From assembly GCA_016718155.1 (NCBI GenBank), contig JADKEH010000001.1, positions 186,001 to 250,000 on the forward strand: a stretch of DNA of 64,000 bases, read 5' to 3'. Made by a program: the position numbers and the translations under genes. This DNA is from Candidatus Rhodoferax randersensis (GTDB taxonomy: Bacteria; Pseudomonadota; Gammaproteobacteria; Burkholderiales; Burkholderiaceae_C). Below, one piece after another: positions 1 through 8,119 of the stretch. Each line of letters begins with the position of its first letter. Position 1 is the stretch's first letter. A model generated the notes under the pieces. That model saw only the letters and a program-made list of their open reading frames with translations. It searched no databases and was not told the DNA's origin.

Positions 1-372
1 GAAGTCAAAGTTCGGCTCCGTGTAGGCGTCCACGATATTGACGGTTTGCTGGTGAATCGCCGCGTAGGCCGCGACCAGTGAATCATTGGGTGCGCCTTGC
101 GCGTCGACCAGCGGCAAATCCGGAAAACTGATGGGAATGCCCGAAGTCCCACCCATGGCGATGTGCAGGGAGTCGGTACGGATGATTTCGAACCGAAGCG
201 AACCCCCATCATCCGACAAACGGTACAGCGTGCCACCGTCCGCATGGGTAATGGTCTTGGCGGCAAGCAGGATGTTCTCCAGCAGGCGATCGATATCGCG
301 CTCCCTGGACAGCGAGGCGCCAATGACGTTGAGCTGCTCAAGCCGCTTGAGCATGTCATTCACTGAATCCAT
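1..372 (-). CDS. GAF domain protein, N-terminal part (runs off the window)
   Basis: The first 124 codons of a minus-strand gene whose 3' end lies outside the window. The ATG at 372 follows a GGAGG-type ribosome site (plus-strand ccctcc just to its right). The protein opens MDSVNDMLKRLEQLN, then DIDRLLENILLAAKTIT and ADGGTLYRL, which is the usual first helix and strand of a GAF domain. GAF domains bind small ligands such as cyclic nucleotides and commonly precede HD-GYP, GGDEF or histidine kinase modules. The output domain is not visible here, so the function is open; an HD-GYP phosphodiesterase is my guess only. It lies 119 bases downstream of the DUF349 gene on the same strand. That gap holds only a short imperfect palindrome near 477-491 and no T-run. 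Confidence 0.75.
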   Translation of the reverse strand, partial: MDSVNDMLKRLEQLNVIGASLSRERDIDRLLENILLAAKTITHADGGTLYRLSDDGGSLRFEIIRTDSLHIAMGGTSGIPISFPDLPLVDAQGAPNDSLVAAYAAIHQQTVNIVDAYTEPNFDF

Positions 373-491
373 GTGCCCTCCTTGCGTTTCTTGCCAAGCT
401 GACGCGGTGCCCGCCAGGTTTCGATTCTTTCACATCCAGGACCAGCGCGATGACCCAAAGACGTCGCGGGCACGGGTAACCCGTGAACCCG

Positions 492-3233
492 TCAGGCTTT
501 GAGCAGCACCTTTAGCGCATTTTGCATCCTGCGCGCTGAGTCGGCATCGAAACCGCTGGACAGCACGTGTGCGACGTCTTGCTCCCATGTCTGGGCCGGA
601 ATCGGATCATTGCGCCGGGTCAGCAACTGCAACTGTAGCGCCCGACGGGCTTCCAGATGCGCAGCCGGTGTGGGCAACTCCGCGGCCATCTCAAGCCGCA
701 GCAAAGGTACCGCCGCACTGCCCGACGGCGCGCTGGCCAGTGCCTTCGCCCAGGCGCCTCTGGCCGATGACCCGACTCGCCCCCCGATCTCCTGCGTAGA
801 CGGAACCTGGGCACCATCTCGGCTTTCCCAGGCGGTCAAGAGCTGCGTCAGCGCCTCGCCGTGCGCTTGCGCCGCTAGCTTTTTCAGCGCAAATTGGGCA
901 TGCTCCAAAGCCTCACGCTGGGCACGAAAAGCGGTGTCCCCCAGGCGTGGCGCTTCATCGGTGGGCCGTGCATCGGCACGCCACGCGCCTCGCTCACCAC
1001 GCGCGCCGGTGCGTGCTGCATCACGGGGATTGCGTTCATCGGGGCGCCCCGGTCCGCGACCATCGTGCGCGCCCCGTGTGGCGTCCTTGCGGTCGCCGAA
1101 CTTGCCGCCGCGAGCGGGCGCTGGCTCGGCCTTCTTCATGCCCGGTCGGTCATCCCCACGAACCGCCCGCACGGGTTTTCGGGGCAAAGTGATTGCCGGC
1201 GCCGGCGCGTTGGTGCCCGACGTCGCCACCGCCGTGTCAATACCGTTGGCCGGCAAAACGTCGCTCGACGTCGCGCCATCAACCTCGCTCTGGCCCCCAG
1301 CCATGTCGGGCTGCGCCGCCTGGTCCGCCACCCCGTCGCCGGCCTGGCGCTGCGCCTGTACCGCAGCTTGCACCGCAACCTGAGCCTGCGCCTGACCGCG
1401 CAAAGCGGCGTCCAGCGCGCCCATGGCGGCCCTGATGGCGGTGGCATCGCCTGCGCCGTTGGCTTTTTCAAGCGCTTTGGCCGCTTCAAGCACAACCCGA
1501 TCGCGCTCGCCCAAAGCCAGATCAGCCTTCTCGCGCTCAGCGGTCTTGCGCTGGAACGCGTCATCGATCGGCTTGCGAAAGGCGTCCCACAGCTTTTGCT
1601 CCTGTCGGCGCTCCATGGGCACGGCATGCGCTTCCGCCTGCCAGCGCTGTTGCAGCGCCTTGACCGCATCGACACGCAGAACCGCCGCGTCGCCCAAGAC
1701 TCTGGCCTCGTCGATCATGGCCTGGCGCCGCAGCAAGCTTTGCTTTTGCAGCGCCTCCAAGGGAGCCGCCGCAGCGGCAATGGCGTCTTTCCATAGCGGC
1801 TGCAACTCAGCGAACGCCTTCTCCCCAAGATGCCCGGCATCCCGCCAGCGGTCAGCGAACTCGTGCAGCAGGCGACTAAAACCCTTCCAATCGTCATCCA
1901 AGGCGGTGGTGTTGGCCGCCGACCAAGCCTTCAGCTCCTCAATCAGCGCCAGGCGCTGCGCGCGATGCTGGGTGGCGTCCAGGCGGACCTTCTCCAACCA
2001 GGTCTCGACCACTTTGTGGGCGTCGTTGCAGGCCTCGTCGAAGCGCTTCCACAAGCCATGGTTGGGCACGCCGCCTTGATCGGTCTGCTTCCACTGCTCG
2101 CGCAGGGTTCGCAAAGACTCTTGCATCTTGCGCCCTCCGATCGCCTGGCCGTCCGGGCGCTTGAGCAAACCCTCCGCCTTGGCGACCAGCTCCTCACGCA
2201 GTTGGTCCGCACGCCAGCGCTGCCAACCTTCAAGCTCGCCCGCCGCAGCCAGCGCAGCATGCGCCTGGTTTTCCAGCTTGTCGTCGATAACCTTGCCAAA
2301 TTCCTTTAGCGCGTTGCGCAGCGCCGTTGCCGCACCCGCACTGGCCTTGCCATGACCCTGTGCGATTTCGAGCTCCAGCTTGGTCAGCGCTTCACGCACT
2401 GCCTCAAGCGCTCTGGCCTTCACCTCCGGGTCTATCTTGGGCTTCTGAGGCTTGGTCGGCGCGTCAACGGGCACGCCACGCGCGGTACGCAGTTGATCCG
2501 CCCACACCTGAACCGGTGGCAAGGGCGCGGCAACATCGTCCGCCGCGGCAACCGCCAGCGCCAAGGCGCTCTTGAAGGCATCCCACACCACCAACAACTG
2601 CGCGCGCGAAGCCTCAAGCAAGGGCGGAAACTTGATGTCAACGCTGAGCCAGTTAGCGTCGGCCAGAAGCACTGCGGCCTGGGTCTGCCAATTGTCGACG
2701 TCACTGCGCAGTGCATCCCACACCGCCTGCGCATCCCGCCAAGACTTGGTCGACAGGACTTCGATACGCTGCGCCAGCAGAACCGCAGCCTCGCGCTGAA
2801 CCTGAACGCGATGCTGCAGGTCTTCAATCACCTTGACGCGCTCGGCCAACTGCGCCTTGAGCGTTGCAAGTGGTTCCTTGCTCAACGGCGCGCCAGCCTT
2901 GGCTGCGTCGCGCTGCCACGCCAGGGCATCGGCAATGTTCAGTTTGGGAACCGCAATCAGGCTTTGCGCCTTCGCCGCCCATTCTGCGGCAATCACTTCC
3001 TGCCCTTTGCTGCGCTTGATTTCGTCAAGTTTCTCTCGCAGCAGCTTGGCAGCACCCTTGTCCTTGACGCTGAGTTCCTTGAAGACAAGCTGCATTTGCT
3101 CGGCACCGGGTTCGCGTGCCAACCACTCCCGGATTCTGGCGGTACGATCGCCCGAAGTGTGGGCAGAGAAGGCCCCTCCAGTCAGAGCATCCAGCGGATG
3201 AAGTTCATTTGTTTTAGCAGTAGCTTGGTTCAC
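492..3233 (-). CDS. DUF349 domain-containing protein
   Basis: A long alpha-helical, Ala/Gln/Arg-rich protein of about 913 residues from the chosen start. Several DUF349-like segments can be seen (for example LREQWKQTDQGG...LWKRFDEACN and LQQRWQAEAH...KLWDAFRKPID). They are followed by a low-complexity linker rich in Gly, Arg, Asp and Pro, and then a conserved C-terminal helical domain. DUF349 proteins are of unknown biochemical function. The frame is open to a start at 3410, but the first 59 residues of that longer version look non-coding. Homologues, as I remember them, begin close to the HPLDALTGGAFSA motif, so I chose the GTG at 3233; a GTG at 3242 is equally possible. Neither has a good Shine-Dalgarno. 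An intrinsic terminator at 3452-3493 lies upstream on the same strand, so a promoter must lie between it and the start. Confidence 0.8.
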   Translation of the reverse strand: MNQATAKTNELHPLDALTGGAFSAHTSGDRTARIREWLAREPGAEQMQLVFKELSVKDKGAAKLLREKLDEIKRSKGQEVIAAEWAAKAQSLIAVPKLNIADALAWQRDAAKAGAPLSKEPLATLKAQLAERVKVIEDLQHRVQVQREAAVLLAQRIEVLSTKSWRDAQAVWDALRSDVDNWQTQAAVLLADANWLSVDIKFPPLLEASRAQLLVVWDAFKSALALAVAAADDVAAPLPPVQVWADQLRTARGVPVDAPTKPQKPKIDPEVKARALEAVREALTKLELEIAQGHGKASAGAATALRNALKEFGKVIDDKLENQAHAALAAAGELEGWQRWRADQLREELVAKAEGLLKRPDGQAIGGRKMQESLRTLREQWKQTDQGGVPNHGLWKRFDEACNDAHKVVETWLEKVRLDATQHRAQRLALIEELKAWSAANTTALDDDWKGFSRLLHEFADRWRDAGHLGEKAFAELQPLWKDAIAAAAAPLEALQKQSLLRRQAMIDEARVLGDAAVLRVDAVKALQQRWQAEAHAVPMERRQEQKLWDAFRKPIDDAFQRKTAEREKADLALGERDRVVLEAAKALEKANGAGDATAIRAAMGALDAALRGQAQAQVAVQAAVQAQRQAGDGVADQAAQPDMAGGQSEVDGATSSDVLPANGIDTAVATSGTNAPAPAITLPRKPVRAVRGDDRPGMKKAEPAPARGGKFGDRKDATRGAHDGRGPGRPDERNPRDAARTGARGERGAWRADARPTDEAPRLGDTAFRAQREALEHAQFALKKLAAQAHGEALTQLLTAWESRDGAQVPSTQEIGGRVGSSARGAWAKALASAPSGSAAVPLLRLEMAAELPTPAAHLEARRALQLQLLTRRNDPIPAQTWEQDVAHVLSSGFDADSARRMQNALKVLLKA

Positions 3234-3451
3234 TTCGGGCACTTCGGAAGAAAGGTTGACGGGGAAACAGGCCTCAAGGCCCCGGCAGACAGCGCGGATC
3301 TTGACCCGGCTGATGACTGCGACAAAGGCGCTATTTTCACCGCTATTTGCCCCGCCTCCCAAATTGTCTGCATCCACTGGCCCGACACGCAAAGCCGTCG
3401 ACCGCTTCACGCGGGACTGTCTCTATATAGGACACAGCGGGAACGCCCCAT

Positions 3452-3493
3452 AAAGAAAGCCCGGTCGGTCGGCTCAAAGCCTGCCCGCCGGGC
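3452..3493 (-). terminator. Intrinsic terminator between the candidate sRNA and the DUF349 gene
   Basis: On the minus strand GCCCGG...CCGGGC (outer stem ends 3459-3464 and 3488-3493) encloses further GGC/GCC pairing and is followed directly by TTTCTTT (plus 3452-3458). The T-run lies on only one side, so it terminates minus-strand transcription. The next gene to the right is on the plus strand, so the transcript it ends must start inside the gene-free region. Confidence 0.7.
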
Positions 3494-3665
3494 TTGACGG
3501 CTGACCAGAGGTCCGTGCCGTCTTGGGTACGCAAGAGGGAGAGTTACGTCCCTCATTGCGCTGGAAGCAAGAGATTGCTCCCGTGAATCGCCGGGGCCGC
3601 TTTATCACAGCTACCCGAAGGTAGGGACTGGCTACTGCCGACTTGTTACCTGAATTCTCAGGCGA
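3452..3665 (-). ncRNA. Candidate structured small RNA or attenuated leader
   Basis: A gene-free stretch that reads on the minus strand as a chain of strong hairpins ending in an intrinsic terminator. A promoter-like pair lies at 3693-3698 (TTGCTT) and 3670-3675 (TAGACT), 17 bases apart, giving a start near 3663. The 7-base AATCGCC next to the start pairs with GGCGATT (plus 3586-3592). Inside this domain are CCTGA-gaat-TCAGG and CTACC-ttc-GGGTAG hairpins. Downstream come GGAGCAA/TTGCTTCC (3563-3581), a 12-base-pair stem with one bulge (3529-3561), and GACGGC/GCCGTC (3496-3522). I cannot match it to 6S, tmRNA, RNase P or SRP RNA. It could be a free sRNA, or a leader of the DUF349 gene that ends at the terminator. 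Confidence 0.45.
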
Positions 3666-3828
3666 TTTCAGTCTAGGTAAATGCCTCCCTGAAAGCAAAT
3701 TGATTTTTCAATCAGATCCGGCATCCTGATTGTTGTCCGGCGCGCTGACTGGCGATTTGACGCCTTTTTCCAGCCGCTAACCGCCTCCAAATCAGATCGG
3801 AATGGAATAACAACTCTATTTTATATTG

Positions 3829-3858
3829 TTGACGACGTATATTTAACCCCCCTAGAAT
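3829..3858 (+). promoter_or_regulatory. Sigma70-type promoter for the transglycosylase gene
   Basis: TTGACG at 3829-3834 and TAGAAT at 3853-3858 are separated by 18 bases, and the area just upstream is AT-rich, unlike its GC-rich surroundings. Transcription would start near 3865, leaving a leader of about 180 bases before the ATG at 4044. Confidence 0.6.
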
Positions 3859-4043
3859 CCGCCCATCCCAGATCCGATCTAGGGATAACCCGAACCCGCT
3901 GCCGAACCCGGCATATTCGATTCACACCCAAAGTCTGGATGACGTGGTGCAAGGAATCGATGGCGTACCAACCCAAACGAGGCAACTCCGTTGATGACAC
4001 TGTCCGCAGTGACCCAACGACCCTCGTGCAAGAAGGAAGAGCT

Positions 4044-4862
4044 ATGACAGCGTCACAAAAACTGAGTCAGGGCCTGCGAACATTCGCAAGCGATATCGCC
4101 CAAGGATTCTTTGAAGTTACCCACAACGGTTTCGCCCTGGTTGGCTTGGCCGTCATGTTTGCCGTCATCACCCTGACGGCGCGGCCCGATCTGCGCGAAA
4201 CAGGGGAAGTCCAACTGATGAGCTGGCTGCAGTCCCGCCAACCAGTGGTAAGCCTGGTCGAGGCCAACCTTGACGCGATAGACCGCGCCACCGCCACGGA
4301 CCCGCAGGATCTGCCCAAGCAGCAAGCCACCGTCGCATTCTGGCTGAGCAAGAAGTACCGGGTCGCCCCGGAACCGATCAGTGCCCTGGTGGCGGAAGCC
4401 TACGAGATTGGCCAGCGCACCAAGCTCGATCCGACCTTGATCCTTGCTGTGATGGCGGTGGAGTCAGGATTCAACCCGTTTGCGCAGAGTCCTGTTGGCG
4501 CCCAAGGGCTGATGCAGGTCATGACCAAGGTGCATAGCGACAAGTACGAAAGCTTCGGTGGAAGACTGGCCGCGTTCGACCCTCTGACCAACTTGCGAGT
4601 TGGCGCCAAAGTCTTGCAGGAATGCATCCGCCGCGCCGGCTCGGTTGAGGGCGGTCTGCGCCACTACGTTGGGGCAGCCAATATGGAAGACGACAGTGGC
4701 TATGCCGACAAAGTCATGGCCGAACACCTGCGGCTCCAGAGCGTGGCCAGTGGTCGAGTGCTCGCGCCAAACACCGCACAGGCCGTGCCCGTGATTGCAC
4801 GACCCAAGCCACAGCCGGTGGCGGAGCCGGAGCAACTGGCTGCCGCCATCAATCTGTCTTGA
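4044..4862 (+). CDS. Lytic transglycosylase, SLT domain, membrane-anchored
   Basis: A 272-residue protein that cleaves the peptidoglycan glycan strand. One hydrophobic segment near residues 28-45 (FALVGLAVMFAVITL) is likely an N-terminal anchor that places the rest in the periplasm. The catalytic SLT fold is shown by the glutamate in LAVMAVESGFNPFAQS, followed by PVGAQGLMQVM and the conserved GLRHYVGA. A proline-rich tail ends the protein. The ATG at 4044 has a good AAGGAAGA site 5 bases upstream; the frame is open further upstream to 3939 but without such a site. It stands alone between a sigma70-like promoter and the glyA riboswitch. The family member cannot be named from sequence alone. 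Confidence 0.87.
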   Translation: MTASQKLSQGLRTFASDIAQGFFEVTHNGFALVGLAVMFAVITLTARPDLRETGEVQLMSWLQSRQPVVSLVEANLDAIDRATATDPQDLPKQQATVAFWLSKKYRVAPEPISALVAEAYEIGQRTKLDPTLILAVMAVESGFNPFAQSPVGAQGLMQVMTKVHSDKYESFGGRLAAFDPLTNLRVGAKVLQECIRRAGSVEGGLRHYVGAANMEDDSGYADKVMAEHLRLQSVASGRVLAPNTAQAVPVIARPKPQPVAEPEQLAAAINLS

Positions 4863-4882
4863 CACGCCAACATCCGACGATT

Positions 4883-5133
4883 AGTTGAGGACGGGGCCTC
4901 AGGTTAAACTCCGGGGGCACGCAACTGGCGATAGGCGCTCAAGTCCTCGATTTGCAGCGCTGACGTGGGGTCACCACGGGGAAGCGTGCCGCATGGCCTC
5001 ATAGGGAGAGTGCGATCAGCCGTTCGCCTGGGCAGCCCTTGTTTCATGCCACATGAGCCAAGGTCCAACGTCATCGTGAAGTCTTGCGGGACAGACCGCA
5101 GCTTCACGCCGTGAACAAGCTCTGTCCTCAACT
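4883..5133 (+). repeat. 10-base inverted repeat bracketing the glyA leader
   Basis: AGTTGAGGAC at 4883-4892 and its exact reverse complement GTCCTCAACT at 5124-5133 enclose the whole riboswitch leader. If transcribed together they could close one large stem. The right arm ends 12 bases before the glyA ATG, where it could mask the initiation region. Confidence 0.5.
4908..5044 (+). promoter_or_regulatory. ZTP (pfl-type) riboswitch upstream of glyA
   Basis: The leader contains the two conserved blocks of the pfl/ZTP aptamer in order and at a normal distance: ACTGGCGATAGGCGC near 4924-4938 and, after a variable hairpin and CACCACGGGGAAGCGTG (4972-4988), CGCCTGGGCA near 5026-5035. ZTP riboswitches sense the purine intermediate AICAR triphosphate and its monophosphate, which accumulate when 10-formyl-THF is short, and turn on one-carbon genes such as glyA. 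The identification rests on motif recognition, not on a covariance search. A hairpin at 5076-5107 (GTGAAG/CTTCAC with GCGG/CCGC) lies between aptamer and start and may be the expression platform. It lacks a following T-run, so translational control is more likely. Confidence 0.8.
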
Positions 5134-5145
5134 GACTAAACCGCC

Positions 5146-6390
5146 ATGTACCACCGCAACATCCTCGTCGAACAAACCGATCCCGAACTCTGGGCCGCCA
5201 TCCTGTCGGAGAACGCCCGCCAGGAACACCACATTGAGCTGATCGCCAGCGAAAACTACGCCTCACCAGCCGTCATGGCCGCGCAAGGCTCGCAACTCAC
5301 CAACAAATACGCCGAAGGCTACCCCGGCAAGCGCTACTACGGTGGCTGCGAACATGTGGATGTGGCCGAGCAACTGGCGATTGACCGCGTCAAACAGATC
5401 TTTGGTGCTGATGCCGCCAACGTGCAACCGCATTGCGGCGCCTCGGCCAACGAAGCCGTCTTCCTGGCCTTTCTAAAGCCCGGCGACACCATCATGGGCA
5501 TGAGTCTGGCCGAAGGTGGACACCTCACCCACGGCATGGCGCTCAATATCAGCGGCAAGTGGTTCAACGTGGTGAGCTACGGCCTCAACGACAAGGAAGA
5601 GATCGACTACGACGCCATGGAGCGCAAGGCCCACGAGACCAAACCCAAGCTGATCATCGCCGGCGCTTCGGCCTACGCCCTGGCGATCGATTTTGAGCGC
5701 TTCGCCAAGGTGGCCAGGGACGTTGGCGCCATCTTCATGGTGGACATGGCGCACTACGCCGGCCTGATCGCCGCGGGCATCTACCCCAACCCGGTGCCGC
5801 ACGCCGACGTGGTGACCAGCACCACCCACAAGAGCCTGCGCGGCCCGCGCGGCGGCATCATCCTGATGAAGGCCCAGCACGAGAAAGCCATCAACAGCGC
5901 CATCTTCCCCGGCCTGCAAGGCGGCCCGCTGATGCACGTGATCGCCGCCAAGGCGGTGGCGTTCAAGGAGGCGTTGGCGCCTGAGTTCAAGCTGTACCAG
6001 CAGCAAGTGCTGAAAAACGCCCAGATCGTGGCCCAGACCCTGACCGAGCGCGGCCTGCGCATTGTGAGCGGCCGCACCGAGAGCCACCTCATGCTGGTGG
6101 ACCTGCGCGCCAAGGGCATCACCGGCAAGGAGGCCGAAGCGGTGCTGGGCAGCGCCCACATGACCATCAACAAGAACGCCATTCCCAACGACCCGGAAAA
6201 GCCCATGGTCACCAGCGGCGTGCGCATCGGCACGCCGGCGATGACCACGCGCGGTTTCAAGGACGCAGAAGCCCGCATCACGGCCAATTTGATCGCCGAC
6301 GTGCTGGACAATCCCCGCGACGCAGCCAACATCGAAGCAGTGCGGGCCAAGGTCAACACACTCACCGCCCGCTTCCCCGTCTACGGCTAA
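5146..6390 (+). CDS. glyA: Serine hydroxymethyltransferase
   Basis: A full-length 414-residue PLP enzyme that interconverts serine and glycine, loading a one-carbon unit onto tetrahydrofolate in the cytosol. The PLP-binding lysine sits in STTHKSLRGPRGG. Other family blocks are HIELIASENYASPAVM, the Gly-rich YAEGYPGKRYYGG and DMAHYAGLIAAG. The start is the ATG at 5146; no clear Shine-Dalgarno precedes it, which fits an initiation region sequestered by the riboswitch leader upstream. nrdR follows after only 7 bases and is probably co-transcribed. Expression is expected to respond to ZTP, meaning shortage of formylated folate. Confidence 0.97.
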   Translation: MYHRNILVEQTDPELWAAILSENARQEHHIELIASENYASPAVMAAQGSQLTNKYAEGYPGKRYYGGCEHVDVAEQLAIDRVKQIFGADAANVQPHCGASANEAVFLAFLKPGDTIMGMSLAEGGHLTHGMALNISGKWFNVVSYGLNDKEEIDYDAMERKAHETKPKLIIAGASAYALAIDFERFAKVARDVGAIFMVDMAHYAGLIAAGIYPNPVPHADVVTSTTHKSLRGPRGGIILMKAQHEKAINSAIFPGLQGGPLMHVIAAKAVAFKEALAPEFKLYQQQVLKNAQIVAQTLTERGLRIVSGRTESHLMLVDLRAKGITGKEAEAVLGSAHMTINKNAIPNDPEKPMVTSGVRIGTPAMTTRGFKDAEARITANLIADVLDNPRDAANIEAVRAKVNTLTARFPVYG

Positions 6391-6397
6391 ACTCAGT

Positions 6398-6847
6398 ATG
6401 AAATGCCCCTTCTGCAGTCACTCCGAAACCCAAGTGGTGGAGACACGGGTGTCTGAGGACGGGGACTTCATCCGCAGGCGTCGCCAGTGCGGCGCCTGCG
6501 AAAAGCGCTTCACCACCTACGAGCGCCCGGACGTCAACTTCCCGACCGTCGTCAAAAAAGACGGTCGGCGCATTGAGTTCGATCGCGGCAAGCTGCGCGA
6601 CTCCATGAATTTGGCGCTGCGCAAACGCCCGGTCAGCACCGAGCAAATTGACAGCGCGATTGAGCGAATGGAAGAAAAGCTGCTCAGCCTGGGCGTGCGC
6701 GAAATCCCCTCGGCCCGCATTGGCGAACTGGTGATGCGCGAGCTCAAAAAGCTCGACAAGGTAGCCTACGTCCGGTTTGCCAGCGTCTACCGCAGTTTTG
6801 AAGATATTGATGAATTCAAAACGCTGGTCGATGAGGTGAGGCGCTAG
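6398..6847 (+). CDS. nrdR: Transcriptional repressor NrdR
   Basis: A 149-residue protein, the usual length. An N-terminal zinc ribbon is formed by Cys3, Cys6, Cys31 and Cys34 (CPFC...CGAC), followed by an ATP-cone domain starting around residue 49 (VVKKDGRRIEFDRGKL). NrdR binds nucleotides through the ATP cone and represses ribonucleotide reductase genes at NrdR boxes. It lies directly behind glyA, an arrangement that is common in proteobacteria. No NrdR target gene is in this window. Confidence 0.96.
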   Translation: MKCPFCSHSETQVVETRVSEDGDFIRRRRQCGACEKRFTTYERPDVNFPTVVKKDGRRIEFDRGKLRDSMNLALRKRPVSTEQIDSAIERMEEKLLSLGVREIPSARIGELVMRELKKLDKVAYVRFASVYRSFEDIDEFKTLVDEVRR

Positions 6848-6953
6848 GCCCCCCGCCTTCCGTCTCGCCCCTCGCGCGCCGCTTGTCATGCCAAGCCTGA
6901 CGCTCGTCAGCCGGGTGTGCCATGATTTGGCAACGCCAACTAAAGTCTCAGCC

Positions 6954-7499
6954 ATGAAGCCTCCCTTCAATCCAGCCAAGCCGACGGCCTACCAGCTAGG
7001 CTTCACCATCATCGAGCTGTTGGTTGTGATCGTGATACTCGGGGTATTGGCGGCCTTGGCTGCACCGAGCTTTACCGAGACCATCAAGCGCTATCGGGTC
7101 AACAGCATCCGTGACAGCATGACCAGCGCAATACAGTTGGCCAAGTCAGATGCAATCAGACGCCGAGTGCCCGTCACATTGTTGCGCACAACCGGCTGCG
7201 GGGTGACCCTGAGTACGGTTGGCGACTGGGACTGCGGCTGGCAGATGTTCGTTGACGCCGACAACGACGGGGTGTTGGACAGTGGCGAGGTGGTTCTCCA
7301 GGAGTTCACCGTCCCTGGCGGATACCACCTGACCAACGACTCTGCCACCGCCAGCGATGCGATTTCGGTCACTCGGTTTGGCCAGCCTGCAACAGTTACC
7401 GAGACCACATCCAATACGAAACGCTTTGTTGTATCCCCCCGGAGGGCTCCACTGGCGAGGCAACCTCTCACGTTTGCATTTTCCCTGGCGGTCGAGTGA
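6954..7499 (+). CDS. fimT: Type IV pilus minor pilin, FimT/GspH family
   Basis: A 181-residue pseudopilin. After a short leader comes the prepilin peptidase site QLG-FTIIELLVVIVILGVLAAL: cleavage after Gly, methylated Phe, Glu at +5. A GspH/FimT globular domain follows. The ATG at 6954 gives a leader of normal length; the frame opens earlier at 6888 but would give an implausibly long leader. It is the first gene of the fimT-pilV-pilW-pilX-pilY1-pilE cluster, whose products prime pilus assembly at the inner membrane and sit at the pilus tip. The family is sure; fimT rather than fimU is by position and similarity. Confidence 0.85.
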   Translation: MKPPFNPAKPTAYQLGFTIIELLVVIVILGVLAALAAPSFTETIKRYRVNSIRDSMTSAIQLAKSDAIRRRVPVTLLRTTGCGVTLSTVGDWDCGWQMFVDADNDGVLDSGEVVLQEFTVPGGYHLTNDSATASDAISVTRFGQPATVTETTSNTKRFVVSPRRAPLARQPLTFAFSLAVE

Positions 7500-7521
7500 C
7501 TGCCCGAAAAGGAACCGCAGC

Positions 7522-8100
7522 ATGTTCATGATCCATCGAACAAAACGTAGAGCGATGGCCCGGGTCAGTCGCCAGCACGGAATGAGTCTGATCGAATCAT
7601 TGGTCGCCCTTTTGGTATTGGCCCTCGGCATCATGGGTTTGGCAGGCGTGCAGGCACGGATGTTGGCAGAAAACCGAACCACGAACTCGCGAGCGATCGC
7701 GGTTAGTTTGATCGAGGACCTGGCGAACCGAATGCAGCTCAACCGGGATGCGGCGCTTGGGGCACTTGACGCAGTTTTCTTGGCCGGTGCGACGATTTTG
7801 CCCGCCGCTGTTGATTGCTCAAGCGCCACGTGCACACCTGCCCAAATGGCACAGTCGGACTTGAATACTTGGCGCACGGCGATGCGTGCATTGCTTGGCC
7901 CCGGCGGCAATTCCGCTGTGTTTCGGCCGGCACCTCCGTTGGACTCCAACCAAATTGGCATCATGATCGCCTGGACTGCCAACGAAGGCAAAGATGGCAG
8001 TGGCGGCATTCGCGACACAACAGTGTTTAACGTCACGTCAGGTACCGCTACTGTCTGTCCAGTCGATTCGATTTGCCACCTCGTATATGTACGTCCTTGA
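7522..8100 (+). CDS. pilV: Type IV pilus modification/minor pilin PilV
   Basis: A 192-residue minor pilin with cleavage motif QHG-MSLIESLVALLVLALGI and the conserved GLAGVQARML just after the hydrophobic helix, typical of PilV. The ATG at 7522 is preceded by AAAAGGAA. It starts 22 bases after fimT and ends 19 bases before pilW, so a single operon is likely. PilV is part of the initiation and tip complex with PilW, PilX and PilY1. Confidence 0.88.
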   Translation: MFMIHRTKRRAMARVSRQHGMSLIESLVALLVLALGIMGLAGVQARMLAENRTTNSRAIAVSLIEDLANRMQLNRDAALGALDAVFLAGATILPAAVDCSSATCTPAQMAQSDLNTWRTAMRALLGPGGNSAVFRPAPPLDSNQIGIMIAWTANEGKDGSGGIRDTTVFNVTSGTATVCPVDSICHLVYVRP

Positions 8101-8119
8101 ACCCACAAAGGCACCCAAG

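Noticed and set aside
2352..3497. Long open frame on the plus strand opposite the DUF349 gene
   Set aside because: It is an antisense shadow of a GC-rich gene; its protein has no recognisable domain and the minus-strand frame has DUF349 motifs.
3452..3665. 6S RNA, tmRNA or RNase P RNA
   Set aside because: A chain of separate hairpins instead of the 6S rod, no tmRNA ends or tag frame, and none of the RNase P core motifs; left as an unnamed candidate.
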